A program made the translations under genes and the position numbers. Below, in pieces: positions 6,479 to 14,205 of a stretch of DNA of 64,000 nucleotides (positions are counted from its first letter, which is position 1; every line of letters begins with the position of its first letter). Below the pieces are notes generated by a model that worked only from the letters and a program-made list of their open reading frames with translations, searched no databases and had not been told where the DNA came from. Source of the DNA: Stakelama pacifica (GTDB lineage: Bacteria > Pseudomonadota > Alphaproteobacteria > Sphingomonadales > Sphingomonadaceae); contig NZ_SNWD01000003.1 of NCBI RefSeq assembly GCF_004361835.1, positions 62,001-126,000 of the forward strand, written 5' to 3'.

Positions 6479-8863
6479 TCACAGTTCGAAATCGCCGAGA
6501 TCGGGCCCCTCTTGCGAAGGCTGATCCTGCTCGGGAACGCCGTCTTCGAGCATGAGCTTGCGGGCTTCTGCCTCTCGCTGGCGCTGGGCTGTCCGGTCGA
6601 CGGCTTGCGGCTTATCCGAGGGCGGATTGGCCCGCGGCAAGTCGCTTCGGCGTCCCTCCTTCACGCTATTCGATGGCTGCTTCTCATCGGGATGATCGCC
6701 TTTGCGGAGCGCCGCATTCGTGGGCACCAATGGACGGGAATTGCGCGGCGTTGCCTCGTGCGCTTTGGGCGACGATTTTCGCGACTGACCGGACTTGCCT
6801 GACGGCTTCCTGGGGCCGTCGGGAATGTCCTTTTCTGCCCGTTTCGCCGCCTGCTGGCGTGATTGCTTGGCATCCGCCTCGACTACCGGCTCTAGCGGAA
6901 GAGTACCTTGCTTTGGGACGACAGGCTTGCCTGCCCCGTCATCATTCGACGAAGGATGTTCGCTCTGGTTTGCTGGGGGATTGGCAGCTGTCTCGCCGCC
7001 TTCACTCTTCCCTTCGACCTGCCGGATTGGCTCTCGATCCTTGGCCCGACCGACGAAGACATGCGCGATTCTTTCCCGGTCTATCGGCTTCAGACGGACC
7101 GGCGCCGCAGGAAAGCCGTCCGGGAATTTGATGAAGCCTGACAGGCGCGGCAGGTTCATTAACTGGTCAGGCAGCAGTAAGGGCTCGATATGCTTGCGCG
7201 GCGTCAGGCTGACAGCGTCGCGGGCATTGTTGTAGCCATAGGTGTAGCCTTCTTCCATGTCGCGAACCTGGCGATGACCGATGAAGTCGGAACACCAGGT
7301 AGCTGTCTCGCGGTCTGCCGTACCGAGGATCAATTTGGTCCGGGCAAGCGATGCAAGCGTCATCGCCATGTTCTCACCGTAGACCTCCTTGAGCTTGGCG
7401 TAGGCATGGATGCCGGTGACGATTGCGCCGCCGAAATTGCGCGCTGTCTGCAGGCCTTTCTCGAGAGCGGGGAGCCGGTGAAGCGCGCCCAGCTCGTCGA
7501 TGAAGAACCAGCATTTGAGGTCCTTGGTGCGCGGCATCGTCATCAGCGTGTTCATCGCCGTATCGAGCCACAGCGTGAGCAGCTGCGCGCACACGCTCAT
7601 GTCGACGTAGCGCGCGGAGATGAAGACCATCGAGCCACTTCTTTTGGCGTTAGTGCCTTCGTCGTCATGGGCGCCCTCCTCGATCCAGTCGCGGACCGAA
7701 AAGCGGCGCCCGGAAGTGGGCAGGAGCTTCAGCGCCTTGGCGTTCACGTTGAACACTGCCCGGATCGATTCCGCCATGCGCGCGGCTTCAGGAGCAGTCA
7801 GGGGATCGGCGATCGTGCCTCGCATCATGGCGTGGACCCGCGAGAGATCAGCGGTCATCAGTTCGCGGGCAAGCGCAGCATTGGTGCCCCGTCCTTCAGC
7901 CAACAGCTTGAGGCAGAACTCGACGAACAAGGCACGCGCCGCGATGACCCAGAACAGCGCCTCCCCGCCCCCGTCATGGGGCACGAGGGCTTCCGCTGCC
8001 GCCCAGAATTCACCTTCGGTGCGGCATTCGTCGAAGAGGCTCCATTGGGGACAGCGCGCGTCGAGCGGGTTCAGAATGATGTCCCGGTCGGCCTGGTAGA
8101 AGTGTTCGATGAAAGCGCCGGTTAGGTCGAATACGACGCAGCGCTGTCCCTTGGCGCGGGCTTCGGCAATCATGTCCGACATGGCGACTGTCTTGCCCAT
8201 GCCGGTGGTCCCGATGAGCATGGCGTGGCTCTGTTCAAGCCGCCAGGGATAGACAACCGTCGCAAGATGCGAGGGCCGGTATGGAAATGCCGCAGACAGT
8301 TCCTTGGGCGAACACAGATGCCATTTCCAACCCATGGCGCTCGAGAGCTCACGGGCGCGCTCGCGCTGGTTGTGCCCGCGCAGTTCATCGACCAGTTCCG
8401 GTAGTGTAACGAGCATGGCCCCGCGCTCATGTTTGCGCTCTTTTGAACGGCTGCCGAAGCGCGCTGCGAACCAGTAGAACAGCACGAACGCCGGCACGAG
8501 AAGCAAGGCCGAACGCACCAAAGCATCGCCCAGCAAGTCGAGCAAATGATCCCAGGCATTGATCACCGGCGGATAGGCATCGAGCATGATGATGGGGAGC
8601 TGGACGGTTCCTCCAAACCCCGTTTCGAGTGCGACCTGTTTGGCCGGATCGAACTCCATGAAGCCGTAGATGGCAGCATAAATTCGCATCCAGACGAGGT
8701 AGGCTTCGTGATCGCTCAGCCCTGCCGAAATGGTCCACCAGCTAGTCCAGGAAATGCCGATGGCGGCGATGATCAGCGGCCCCTTGAGACCTGCTGCAAA
8801 CATGAAGCTGAAGTGTCCGAGCAGCTGACTTCCGCGCGTGAAGTTGACGAGGTTACGCTTCAT
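6479..8863 (-). CDS. traD: type IV coupling protein, TraD/TrwB type
   Basis: A 794-residue inner-membrane ATPase that links the relaxosome to the transfer channel. Hydrophobic segments lie near residues 17-45 and 117-133, followed by the nucleotide-binding domain with Walker A 'GTTGMGKTVAMS' (218-229) and a Walker B region 'CWFFIDELGAL'. The C-terminal 150 residues are hydrophilic and low-complexity. The start at 8863 follows the stop region of the ribbon-helix-helix gene (11-bp overlap), with 'GGGAGGTTCCG' just upstream as a ribosome-binding site. It is probably cotranscribed with the RHH protein and the relaxase. Confidence 0.93.
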   Translation of the reverse strand: MKRNLVNFTRGSQLLGHFSFMFAAGLKGPLIIAAIGISWTSWWTISAGLSDHEAYLVWMRIYAAIYGFMEFDPAKQVALETGFGGTVQLPIIMLDAYPPVINAWDHLLDLLGDALVRSALLLVPAFVLFYWFAARFGSRSKERKHERGAMLVTLPELVDELRGHNQRERARELSSAMGWKWHLCSPKELSAAFPYRPSHLATVVYPWRLEQSHAMLIGTTGMGKTVAMSDMIAEARAKGQRCVVFDLTGAFIEHFYQADRDIILNPLDARCPQWSLFDECRTEGEFWAAAEALVPHDGGGEALFWVIAARALFVEFCLKLLAEGRGTNAALARELMTADLSRVHAMMRGTIADPLTAPEAARMAESIRAVFNVNAKALKLLPTSGRRFSVRDWIEEGAHDDEGTNAKRSGSMVFISARYVDMSVCAQLLTLWLDTAMNTLMTMPRTKDLKCWFFIDELGALHRLPALEKGLQTARNFGGAIVTGIHAYAKLKEVYGENMAMTLASLARTKLILGTADRETATWCSDFIGHRQVRDMEEGYTYGYNNARDAVSLTPRKHIEPLLLPDQLMNLPRLSGFIKFPDGFPAAPVRLKPIDRERIAHVFVGRAKDREPIRQVEGKSEGGETAANPPANQSEHPSSNDDGAGKPVVPKQGTLPLEPVVEADAKQSRQQAAKRAEKDIPDGPRKPSGKSGQSRKSSPKAHEATPRNSRPLVPTNAALRKGDHPDEKQPSNSVKEGRRSDLPRANPPSDKPQAVDRTAQRQREAEARKLMLEDGVPEQDQPSQEGPDLGDFEL

Positions 8864-9185
8864 CGGAACCTCCCTCGCCGGCGTTTGCGGAGAGCCCCAG
8901 TTCCTTGCATTTGCGCGCGTAGGCCTGATGGGCTCGCTCACGCAGACCGTGATCGGCATGCCCTGCGAGAAGGGCATCGACGCCGACCATTGTGAACACC
9001 GATTGGCGGCTGACGCGGTCCACCGATGTTTCGAGCTTGGATGCAAGATCATCATTTTCGCATGCCTGCGAAAGCAGCGACCGGATCCATTCGCTGACGC
9101 TGATTTCGCGCCGCTTTGCTGCAGCACGAACCCGCTCAGCGAGCTCGACGGTGACATGTACCTGGAGAGATTTTGGCCGTGTCAT
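8853..9185 (-). CDS. ribbon-helix-helix relaxosome accessory protein (TraM/MobC-like)
   Basis: A 110-residue protein whose N-terminus 'KSLQVHVTVELAERVRAAAKRREISVSEWIRSLL' pattern (beta strand, then two helices) is typical of ribbon-helix-helix DNA-binding proteins. It is the first gene of the RHH-traD-traI operon and borders the 440-bp non-coding candidate oriT, so it probably binds sites there and assists nicking or regulates the operon. The start at 9185 is preferred over 9221 because the RHH strand begins right after it. Family role is inferred from position. Confidence 0.8.
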   Translation of the reverse strand: MTRPKSLQVHVTVELAERVRAAAKRREISVSEWIRSLLSQACENDDLASKLETSVDRVSRQSVFTMVGVDALLAGHADHGLRERAHQAYARKCKELGLSANAGEGGSDEA

Positions 9186-9626
9186 GCACGGACTCCTTGT
9201 GGTCAGGAGCCCGGAACGCACTGCGAAAGGCGGTTATTGTCTAAATCAGAAATGAGAACATGTCAAGAACATGTGAGATGCGCAGGAATGCGCCCTTTCT
9301 GGCTGCCTTCAATCAAATTCGATTGGCGAATTGGCGACTATTCATTTCTGATTGAGAAGCAGCCATTTTTGCAAGAATCCATCAACGCCCTGTATTTAAT
9401 ATCATTTTTACTGACTACCGCCTGCGATTTGTCGCGTACGGTGTGCTCTTCCGTCCCCAGCTTAGAGGGTAGATCCCAGTGTCATGACCAGCACGGGATC
9501 GGCGGTTTTGAAGTCCCAAAACCAAGGGATGAAGACGATGCCGCTCGCTTGCCGATTGTGTTAAAGATCGGACGAGTCCGCTGGCAGGAAGAATGATGTC
9601 GCGGGCACCCCACCAGGAGAATGGCT
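9186..9626. other. non-coding region with candidate oriT
   Basis: No convincing gene is present between the RHH gene and the gene at 9627. A perfect 12-bp inverted repeat (AATCAGAAATGA at 9244-9255, TCATTTCTGATT at 9342-9353) encloses two copies of GAACATGT (9255-9274), a hairpin AATTCG-ATTGG-CGAATT (9316-9332) and a tandem repeat of ATTGGCGA (9322-9337). The segment is more AT-rich than its neighbours and lies at the head of the relaxase operon, where MobF systems often keep oriT. The nic site was not identified. Confidence 0.5.
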
Positions 9627-9821
9627 ATGGCGGATGTAACACTGAGCGCGACGCCCAAAGGCAACGGATTCCAGGCAACCGTGACCTATTCGAGCGGCGT
9701 GTCGATCAGTTCAGCGGAAGCCTTTCCGACGAAGGCCGAGGCCATTTCAGCAGCGGCCATGAAGGTGCTCGACATGCCCGATCGGCTGGAGGAATTCGAT
9801 GTGTCGGACGCCGAGGACTGA
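9627..9821 (+). CDS. small hypothetical protein, first gene of the likely leading region
   Basis: A 64-residue acidic protein starting MADVTLSATPKGNGFQ, with 'AEAFPTKAEAISAAAMKVLDM' and an acidic tail. AGGAG lies 8 bp before the ATG at 9627, so this start is preferred to the ATG six bases upstream. It is the only plus-strand gene in this stretch and directly follows the candidate oriT. No family recognised. Confidence 0.6.
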   Translation: MADVTLSATPKGNGFQATVTYSSGVSISSAEAFPTKAEAISAAAMKVLDMPDRLEEFDVSDAED

Positions 9822-9874
9822 TGCTGCAGGGAATGCTCGCGCGAAACCCAGGGGAGGGACGATACGGGACCCGA

Positions 9875-9913
9875 GCAAAAAGAAAGGAGGAAGCCCTGAC
9901 GGACTTCCTCCTT
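9875..9913 (-). terminator. rho-independent terminator for the gene at 9924-10160
   Basis: A perfect 10-bp stem (AAGGAGGAAG / CTTCCTCCTT, 9884-9893 and 9904-9913) with a 10-base loop. Read on the minus strand it is followed by TTTCTTTTTG. Confidence 0.75.
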
Positions 9914-9923
9914 GTGTGTAGCC

Positions 9924-10160
9924 TCAGAATTCATCGCTCAGCTTTCCGGGCACAGTGTCGATGACCCGGTCCAGCATGGCCTTGGGCAGTGCGCCGTAAT
10001 CGCCCTCATCGACCGCGATGTAACCTGCCTCACCATCGGTCAGGACATATTGGGTGAAGTAGCTGTGAAGGGACCGGGCATGAGCCTTGTCGAGTGCGGC
10101 AACGAAAGCTGCCTGATCTGCCTGGAATGAACCCTGCGCGATGTTCAGTGAAGCGTACAT
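9924..10160 (-). CDS. small hypothetical protein
   Basis: A 78-residue protein starting MYASLNIAQGSFQADQAAF, with 'LHSYFTQYVLTDGEAGYIAVDEGDYGALP'. GGAGGAAAG lies just before the ATG, and a clear terminator follows the stop, which supports a real single-gene transcript. No family recognised. Its place beside ssb and ardC makes an early-transfer role possible, but nothing in the sequence shows it. Confidence 0.7.
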   Translation of the reverse strand: MYASLNIAQGSFQADQAAFVAALDKAHARSLHSYFTQYVLTDGEAGYIAVDEGDYGALPKAMLDRVIDTVPGKLSDEF

Positions 10161-10486
10161 GATCTTTCCTCCTGATGTTCGATGCGTCGCATCAGGAGCT
10201 GCGAGGATGTGGGTGACGGGCCGGGTCAGGGACCGCGCATAGCGCGGCCGCGAAGCGGCGATGGGGGAAACGATTTTTGCCGGGCTTGCCCGGTAAAAAT
10301 GGTGGGGCCCCGTCGTCCTTGACGCGGCCCCAAAGCCCGCATCACACTTGGACTTTCTGCGAGAGAGACCTCTCCAACGTCAGCGTGAAAAGCACTGGCA
10401 TCGCGGCAAAAACCGTTTTCCTACATGGCCCCATGCTGGCACTGTCGCGCGTGGAGGGGACCAACGGCCAGCGAAAGGACAATCTG
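10161..10486. other. intergenic region with a terminator-like hairpin
   Basis: This 326-bp gap holds GC-rich repeats and one strong hairpin (10273-10300). No gene was seen; the plus-strand frame running through it is the upstream extension of the gene at 10487. Confidence 0.6.
10273..10300. terminator. bidirectional hairpin with A and T tracts
   Basis: ATTTTTGCCGGGC-TT-GCCCGGTAAAAAT forms a 13-bp stem with a single G-T mismatch and a two-base loop. The T-tracts on both strands fit a bidirectional terminator. Such a structure could also fold in single-stranded DNA during transfer. Confidence 0.6.
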
Positions 10487-10717
10487 ATGGCCAGGTCCAA
10501 ACCGAGCGCGCGTAATGCGCTCAAAAAACTGCGGGAGCAGCGCGAAGAACTCGATGCACAGGAGGCCAGGCTCCGTGATGAAGCAGCCGGCGAGCTGGGC
10601 AAGGTTCTTCTCGAATGCGGAGCCGAGACGATCGAACCTGCGCAACTGAAGCAGCTCATCCGCGCATCGCTTACCATCGGAATCGACGATGCTCTCAAGC
10701 GGCTCTCCCCAGCCTGA
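10487..10717 (+). CDS. small coiled-coil protein (DUF6437-like)
   Basis: A 76-residue protein starting MARSKPSARNALKKLREQREELDAQ, then 'RLRDEAAGELGKVLLECGAE' and 'LKQLIRASLTIGIDDALKRL'. The N-terminal half is a charged helix or coiled coil, and the C-terminal half looks like a small helical domain, somewhat like H-NS-type or MucR-like oligomers in layout only. Start 10487 is chosen because AAAGGA precedes it. The DUF6437 name is from memory. Confidence 0.7.
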   Translation: MARSKPSARNALKKLREQREELDAQEARLRDEAAGELGKVLLECGAETIEPAQLKQLIRASLTIGIDDALKRLSPA

Positions 10718-10779
10718 CACTTCAACCGCGGCGGGGTGTGGGCTCGATGCCCCGCCCCGCCGTTCACGCCAGCGAGCAC

Positions 10780-10816
10780 AAAAAAAAGGCCCCGATGGCG
10801 CGAACCATCGGAGCCT
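10780..10816 (-). terminator. rho-independent terminator of ssb
   Basis: Minus-strand hairpin GGCTCCGATGG / CCATCGGGGCC with one mismatch, followed by eight or nine T residues. It lies 20 bp after the ssb stop codon. Confidence 0.85.
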
Positions 10817-10835
10817 TGTTGTTTGCGGGAAGAAC

Positions 10836-11225
10836 TCAGTCCTCGTCGATGTCGGGCGCACCCTCATTGTTCGACGCCCGGCCTTTGGTGAGGAAGTCCA
10901 CCTTGTCGGCGATGATCTCGCAGCCGTAGCGCTTGGTGCCGTCCTGGTCTTCCCACTGCGTATAGTGGATGCGCCCCTCGACCGTCACGAGCTGGCCCTT
11001 GGTGCAATACTTGGCGACGTTCTGGCCGAGCCCGTTGAAGCAGGTCACGCGGTGGAATTCGCTGTCCTTGGCGGTGTAGCCGTTTTCGTCCTTGTAAGTC
11101 TTGCCGTCCTTGCGGGCGGGACGGTCGGTGACGACCGAGATCGAGGTGATGTTGGTGCCGCCTTGGGTCGTACGGGTTTCGGGGTCGCGAGCGATGCGGC
11201 CAACGAGGATAACGAGATTGGTCAT
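10836..11225 (-). CDS. ssb: single-stranded DNA-binding protein
   Basis: A 129-residue OB-fold protein starting MTNLVILVGRIARDPE and containing 'TDRPARKDGKTYKDENGYT', 'FHRVTCFNGLGQNVAKYC', 'KGQLVTVEGRIHYTQWED' and an acidic C-terminal tail 'GAPDIDED'. It is shorter than chromosomal SSB (about 170 aa) and lacks the usual DDDIPF tip, which fits a plasmid/ICE SSB. It would coat the entering strand and protect it in the recipient. AGGAGAAAG precedes the ATG, and the gene has its own terminator. Confidence 0.9.
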   Translation of the reverse strand: MTNLVILVGRIARDPETRTTQGGTNITSISVVTDRPARKDGKTYKDENGYTAKDSEFHRVTCFNGLGQNVAKYCTKGQLVTVEGRIHYTQWEDQDGTKRYGCEIIADKVDFLTKGRASNNEGAPDIDED

Positions 11226-11523
11226 GGTCTTTCTCCTGATCGAGCATTCCGGGTCCATCCCGGCTGCAAACCCGACTAGGAAGCGGCCACGGCGAAGCGC
11301 ACCGGAGGGAAACCTCGATCTGGTTCGGGTGGTGCGGGCAGCCGGGCGCAGCCCGGCAACTCGGCCGGACCTGATCGGGGTTGCGCGTCTCGACGGGGAT
11401 GCTTCAGGAAAGGTTTGCTTACAGGCCGGATTGGTCCCGAGTGCCTTGCACAGGCCAAGCCATGACTTTTCGTACTATCGGGATGCGAGGTGCTCCCCTG
11501 ACATCACCTGCCTCGAAGGCACA
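11226..11523. other. intergenic leader upstream of ssb with a perfect GC hairpin
   Basis: A 298-bp gap with no supported gene. It contains GCCGGGC-GCA-GCCCGGC (11341-11357), a perfect 7-bp stem with a 3-base loop. It must hold the ssb promoter; no clear -35/-10 pair was recognised. Confidence 0.5.
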
Positions 11524-11952
11524 TCATATCTCGACTACGAAAGCTCGTCCCGAAGACGACGAATGACCTCCTGAAAACGCACCGCCAGCACCAGTCTCCA
11601 CAGTGCCAAGCGGCATAGGCTCGTCCAGACGGTGCCCCCGCAACATCCAGTCTTGGGGCGTGATTAGGCGCCCCCAATCCGCAAAGGAAGGAATCGTACC
11701 CAAGTCCTCGCGGACGTGCTGCTCGCCTACAAGGCGAACGGGCACGACACGGCTGTCGGCGTTGACGATAGTAGGCCCGAACAGCGTCTCGAGCATGAAG
11801 ATGCCTTCGGCATGGTGCCGGAGGGCCCGGTGCCGCGGATCAGCAAAGATCGCCTTCGACTGGTCAAACCATTGGTGGAGCGGCAGGTAATCTTCTACCA
11901 CCCCTCCCCATTTCCGGACCGACGACAGGGCGTGATAATAGCAATGAGCCAT
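11524..11952 (-). CDS. conserved protein of ICE leading regions (DUF6915-like)
   Basis: A 142-residue protein starting MAHCYYHALSSVRKWGG, followed by 'DYLPLHQWFDQSKAIFADPRHRALRHHAEGIFMLE' features (histidine-rich, helical), and 'VREDLGTIPSFADWGRLI'. This pattern resembles proteins annotated as DUF6915 (number from memory). The histidines (HH, H-WFDQS, RHRALRHH) could bind a metal. It is 10 bp downstream of the next gene on the minus strand, so the two form an operon. Function unknown. Confidence 0.75.
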   Translation of the reverse strand: MAHCYYHALSSVRKWGGVVEDYLPLHQWFDQSKAIFADPRHRALRHHAEGIFMLETLFGPTIVNADSRVVPVRLVGEQHVREDLGTIPSFADWGRLITPQDWMLRGHRLDEPMPLGTVETGAGGAFSGGHSSSSGRAFVVEI

Positions 11953-11962
11953 CGCACTTCTC

Positions 11963-12400
11963 TTAGAGATCAGTCGAATGGTCGTCGGTCGCCGTGTAAC
12001 GTAGCTGGCAGTCCAGAACGAAACTCGGCGTAGCCACGTCGATGAACAGTTCGCCGCAGGCACCATCATTGATTTCCCATCCGGGATGATGGCGTTCGAG
12101 AGCAAGGTAGGTCAGTTGCTCGAGGGCGGAATTGAGGCTCTGGTCGTCGCCTTCTCCAGCACAGTCGATCGTAACTTCGGGACACGGAACACTCGCCCCG
12201 ACGGCGTCAGAGAAGACGCATTCTTCGACCGCACCGCTGTCGCCGCACCCAGCGAAACGGATTTCTACGCGGGCAATTTCGGCATTCCGCAACGGGGCAA
12301 TGATAGCTGCCTTGAGCCGTTGGATTTCACTTTGTGCCTGCGCCGCGCGCTCGGCCTGGCGGACAGCAAAATCCGCCATGATCGCCTGAAAATCAGTCAT
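11963..12400 (-). CDS. conserved protein (DUF6878-like)
   Basis: A 145-residue protein with an N-terminal helical part ('MTDFQAIMADFAVRQAERAA') and a C-terminal region of strands with 'VEIRFAGCGDSGAVEECVF' and 'GACGELFIDV'. The repeated GCGDSG/GACGE segments suggest a ligand or nucleic acid fold, but no catalytic motif was recognised. GGAGAAATCTG precedes the ATG. It is in an operon with the DUF6915-like gene. The DUF number is from memory. Confidence 0.75.
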   Translation of the reverse strand: MTDFQAIMADFAVRQAERAAQAQSEIQRLKAAIIAPLRNAEIARVEIRFAGCGDSGAVEECVFSDAVGASVPCPEVTIDCAGEGDDQSLNSALEQLTYLALERHHPGWEINDGACGELFIDVATPSFVLDCQLRYTATDDHSTDL

Positions 12401-12517
12401 CAGATTTCTCCTGCAATGTGGGGGCAACGACAGATCGTCTTGCCCACGAGAACAGGCGAATTCTTTCCTCTAAAGGGCTGCGCCAGCGCCGATGGCGCTG
12501 GCGCGATGCCGGACGCA

Positions 12518-13471
12518 TCAGTCGGTATCCTGAGCCGCGCGCTTGGGAGAAGTTCCAAGCGGACCGCGGCGATCGACGACGGTAATCCGACGGGATTTGG
12601 CTTCGATGACGAGGCGCTCCAGGACCCCGTTTCCGGGAAAGGCGACGACATAACGGGGGTCGAGCGAGAGCATACGCTCGTTGCGCTTGAAGCCTGCGCG
12701 CGCGCCCAGGCGCATGTCGAGGGAGAAGCTGATTTGCGGGATGTTGCGTCGTTCCGCCCAAGAAGATGCCAGACGGTCAACGCCCTTGGTATCACCGCCG
12801 TGGACAAGCACCATGTCAGGAACCCGGTCGTGAACCTTGTCCAGAGTAGCCCAGACGTTGTTGGCGAAAGTGAGAGCGTCCTGCTCGTTTGGATGGCGTG
12901 TGCGGCCACCGGCAAAGATCACCGGCGTACCTTCTGGCATGGCGGCGCGGCGCTTGGCTTCGGACCGGGCTCGGACGAACTCGCGGCCCTCCACAAGCGC
13001 GGAAGTCAGCATGGCGCTGTGATTGAAGCGCGAACTCGACACGGGCTTCCACGAGGAGCCAAACTCGTTGAGATAGAGGCCAGCGGCCACTTCGCGCATC
13101 TCTTCGAGAGCGAGCATAGCCCCTTCGGCACACTGCGCACGCTCAACCTGGGTCTCGAGTTCATGGGTGTGAATTTCGGATCCATCTGCAGTGGCGACGA
13201 GCGCTCGGACTTCGTCGGTTGCGCGGTCGACGGCGGTCGATTTGCGGGTCGCGGAACGGTGGAAGATGTTGACGAACGCCCAGCCGAGGTCCTCGGCATC
13301 GGCCTCCAGCGCAGTCCCCGTGACCATTGCAAAGAGATCGGACCAGACCGCTTCGAGAGTCTGGACGACCGCCTCGTGGACCGGAAAGTCATTGGTGGAA
13401 ACAGGGGCAGGACCAATCGAAAAACCGGAAAGATCGAGGCCGGCAAGTTGGTCAGAAAATGATGAGTGCAT
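12518..13471 (-). CDS. DUF2493 (SLOG-like) domain protein
   Basis: A 317-residue protein. The N-terminal 180 residues are mostly helical with no clear family. The C-terminal domain (about 195-317) has 'TPVIFAGGRTRH', 'MVLVHGGDTKGVDRLASSWAE' and 'VVAFPGNGV', the glycine-rich pattern of DUF2493/SLOG Rossmann-like folds, which bind nucleotides or nucleotide-derived signals. Such domains occur both in defence sensors and in mobile-element proteins. AGGAGG lies before the ATG at 13471. It may be cotranscribed with the two small genes downstream. Confidence 0.8.
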   Translation of the reverse strand: MHSSFSDQLAGLDLSGFSIGPAPVSTNDFPVHEAVVQTLEAVWSDLFAMVTGTALEADAEDLGWAFVNIFHRSATRKSTAVDRATDEVRALVATADGSEIHTHELETQVERAQCAEGAMLALEEMREVAAGLYLNEFGSSWKPVSSSRFNHSAMLTSALVEGREFVRARSEAKRRAAMPEGTPVIFAGGRTRHPNEQDALTFANNVWATLDKVHDRVPDMVLVHGGDTKGVDRLASSWAERRNIPQISFSLDMRLGARAGFKRNERMLSLDPRYVVAFPGNGVLERLVIEAKSRRITVVDRRGPLGTSPKRAAQDTD

Positions 13472-13771
13472 GGGTATTGTCCTCCTGACTGGCGTAAGGC
13501 TGACGCACCCGCTCATGGCTGCGCCAGCGAGAGCCCGTCAGGGCCAGCTTGAGGCAGTCTCCGCACCCGACAGGGGAAACCCGCTTGGGCAGGCTGGCGC
13601 GGGCAGGCCAACGGCCCACAGGGCCGGGCCAACTCGGGCCTGCGCAAGCCGGGTTGCGGCAGACTGGCGGCTGGCCCAGGGCCTTTCTCGCATGGCTTCA
13701 GGCCATGAGTGCAAAAGCAAGTTTCGTCAGGGAGGACAGGCACCTCGCCACGATCAAAGTGACTGGCGCAT
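13472..13771. other. intergenic region, GC-rich with short hairpins
   Basis: A 300-bp gap upstream of the DUF2493 gene. No supported gene. A hairpin CATGGC-TTCAG-GCCATG lies at 13691-13707, and GGCC-rich repeats occupy 13590-13680. It probably contains the promoter of the DUF2493 operon. Confidence 0.5.
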
Positions 13772-14194
13772 TCAGGCCACCCGTTTTGCGTAGACGCCCT
13801 CACCGTTCGACATGTGACCGAGGCAGACGAAGTCGCCGAACAACGCTTCAAAGCGCGAGGCGATCTGGGACAGCCAGCGCTGTGCTCTGGGCGATCTGGC
13901 CGTGCGCCAATCGGCATCCCAATAGGCGCCATCGTCACGCTCGACAATCCACACCGCAACCAGGCCGGCGTAAACCGACACGCCGAAATCTGCATAGGCA
14001 TTGCGCATGAGGATGCGGTCTTCGCGGCCCCGCCAACCGTCGTGGGCGATCAGGGAAGGGAATACCTGCCCTGCGCGCTCGCGCAGATCTTCGCGGAGCC
14101 ACTCATATTCGAAGTCCCAGTCGTCGTCGTCTTCAACTTCGAGCACGGTGAAGGCCATAACGGCCCCGCTGGGGCAACTGACTGATCGGCCCAT
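13772..14194 (-). CDS. hypothetical protein downstream of ardC
   Basis: A 140-residue protein with an acidic stretch ('EVEDDDDWDFEYEWLRED') and aromatic residues ('VWIVERDDGAYWDADW', 'FGDFVCLGHMSNGEGVYAK'). Start 14194 has AAGGAGG seven bases upstream; an internal ATG at 14158 has none. It lies 11 bp after ardC on the same strand and is likely cotranscribed. The acidic character recalls DNA-mimic inhibitors, which is speculation. No family recognised. Confidence 0.65.
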   Translation of the reverse strand: MGRSVSCPSGAVMAFTVLEVEDDDDWDFEYEWLREDLRERAGQVFPSLIAHDGWRGREDRILMRNAYADFGVSVYAGLVAVWIVERDDGAYWDADWRTARSPRAQRWLSQIASRFEALFGDFVCLGHMSNGEGVYAKRVA

Positions 14195-14205
14195 GACACC
14201 CTCCT

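Noticed and set aside
9438..9452. GGTGTG near 9439 as an F-like nic site
   Set aside because: A six-base match is too short to place the nic site in a 440-bp region.
12086..13462. 458-codon plus-strand frame
   Set aside because: Antisense to the DUF2493 and DUF6878-like genes, both of which have good starts and ribosome-binding sites.
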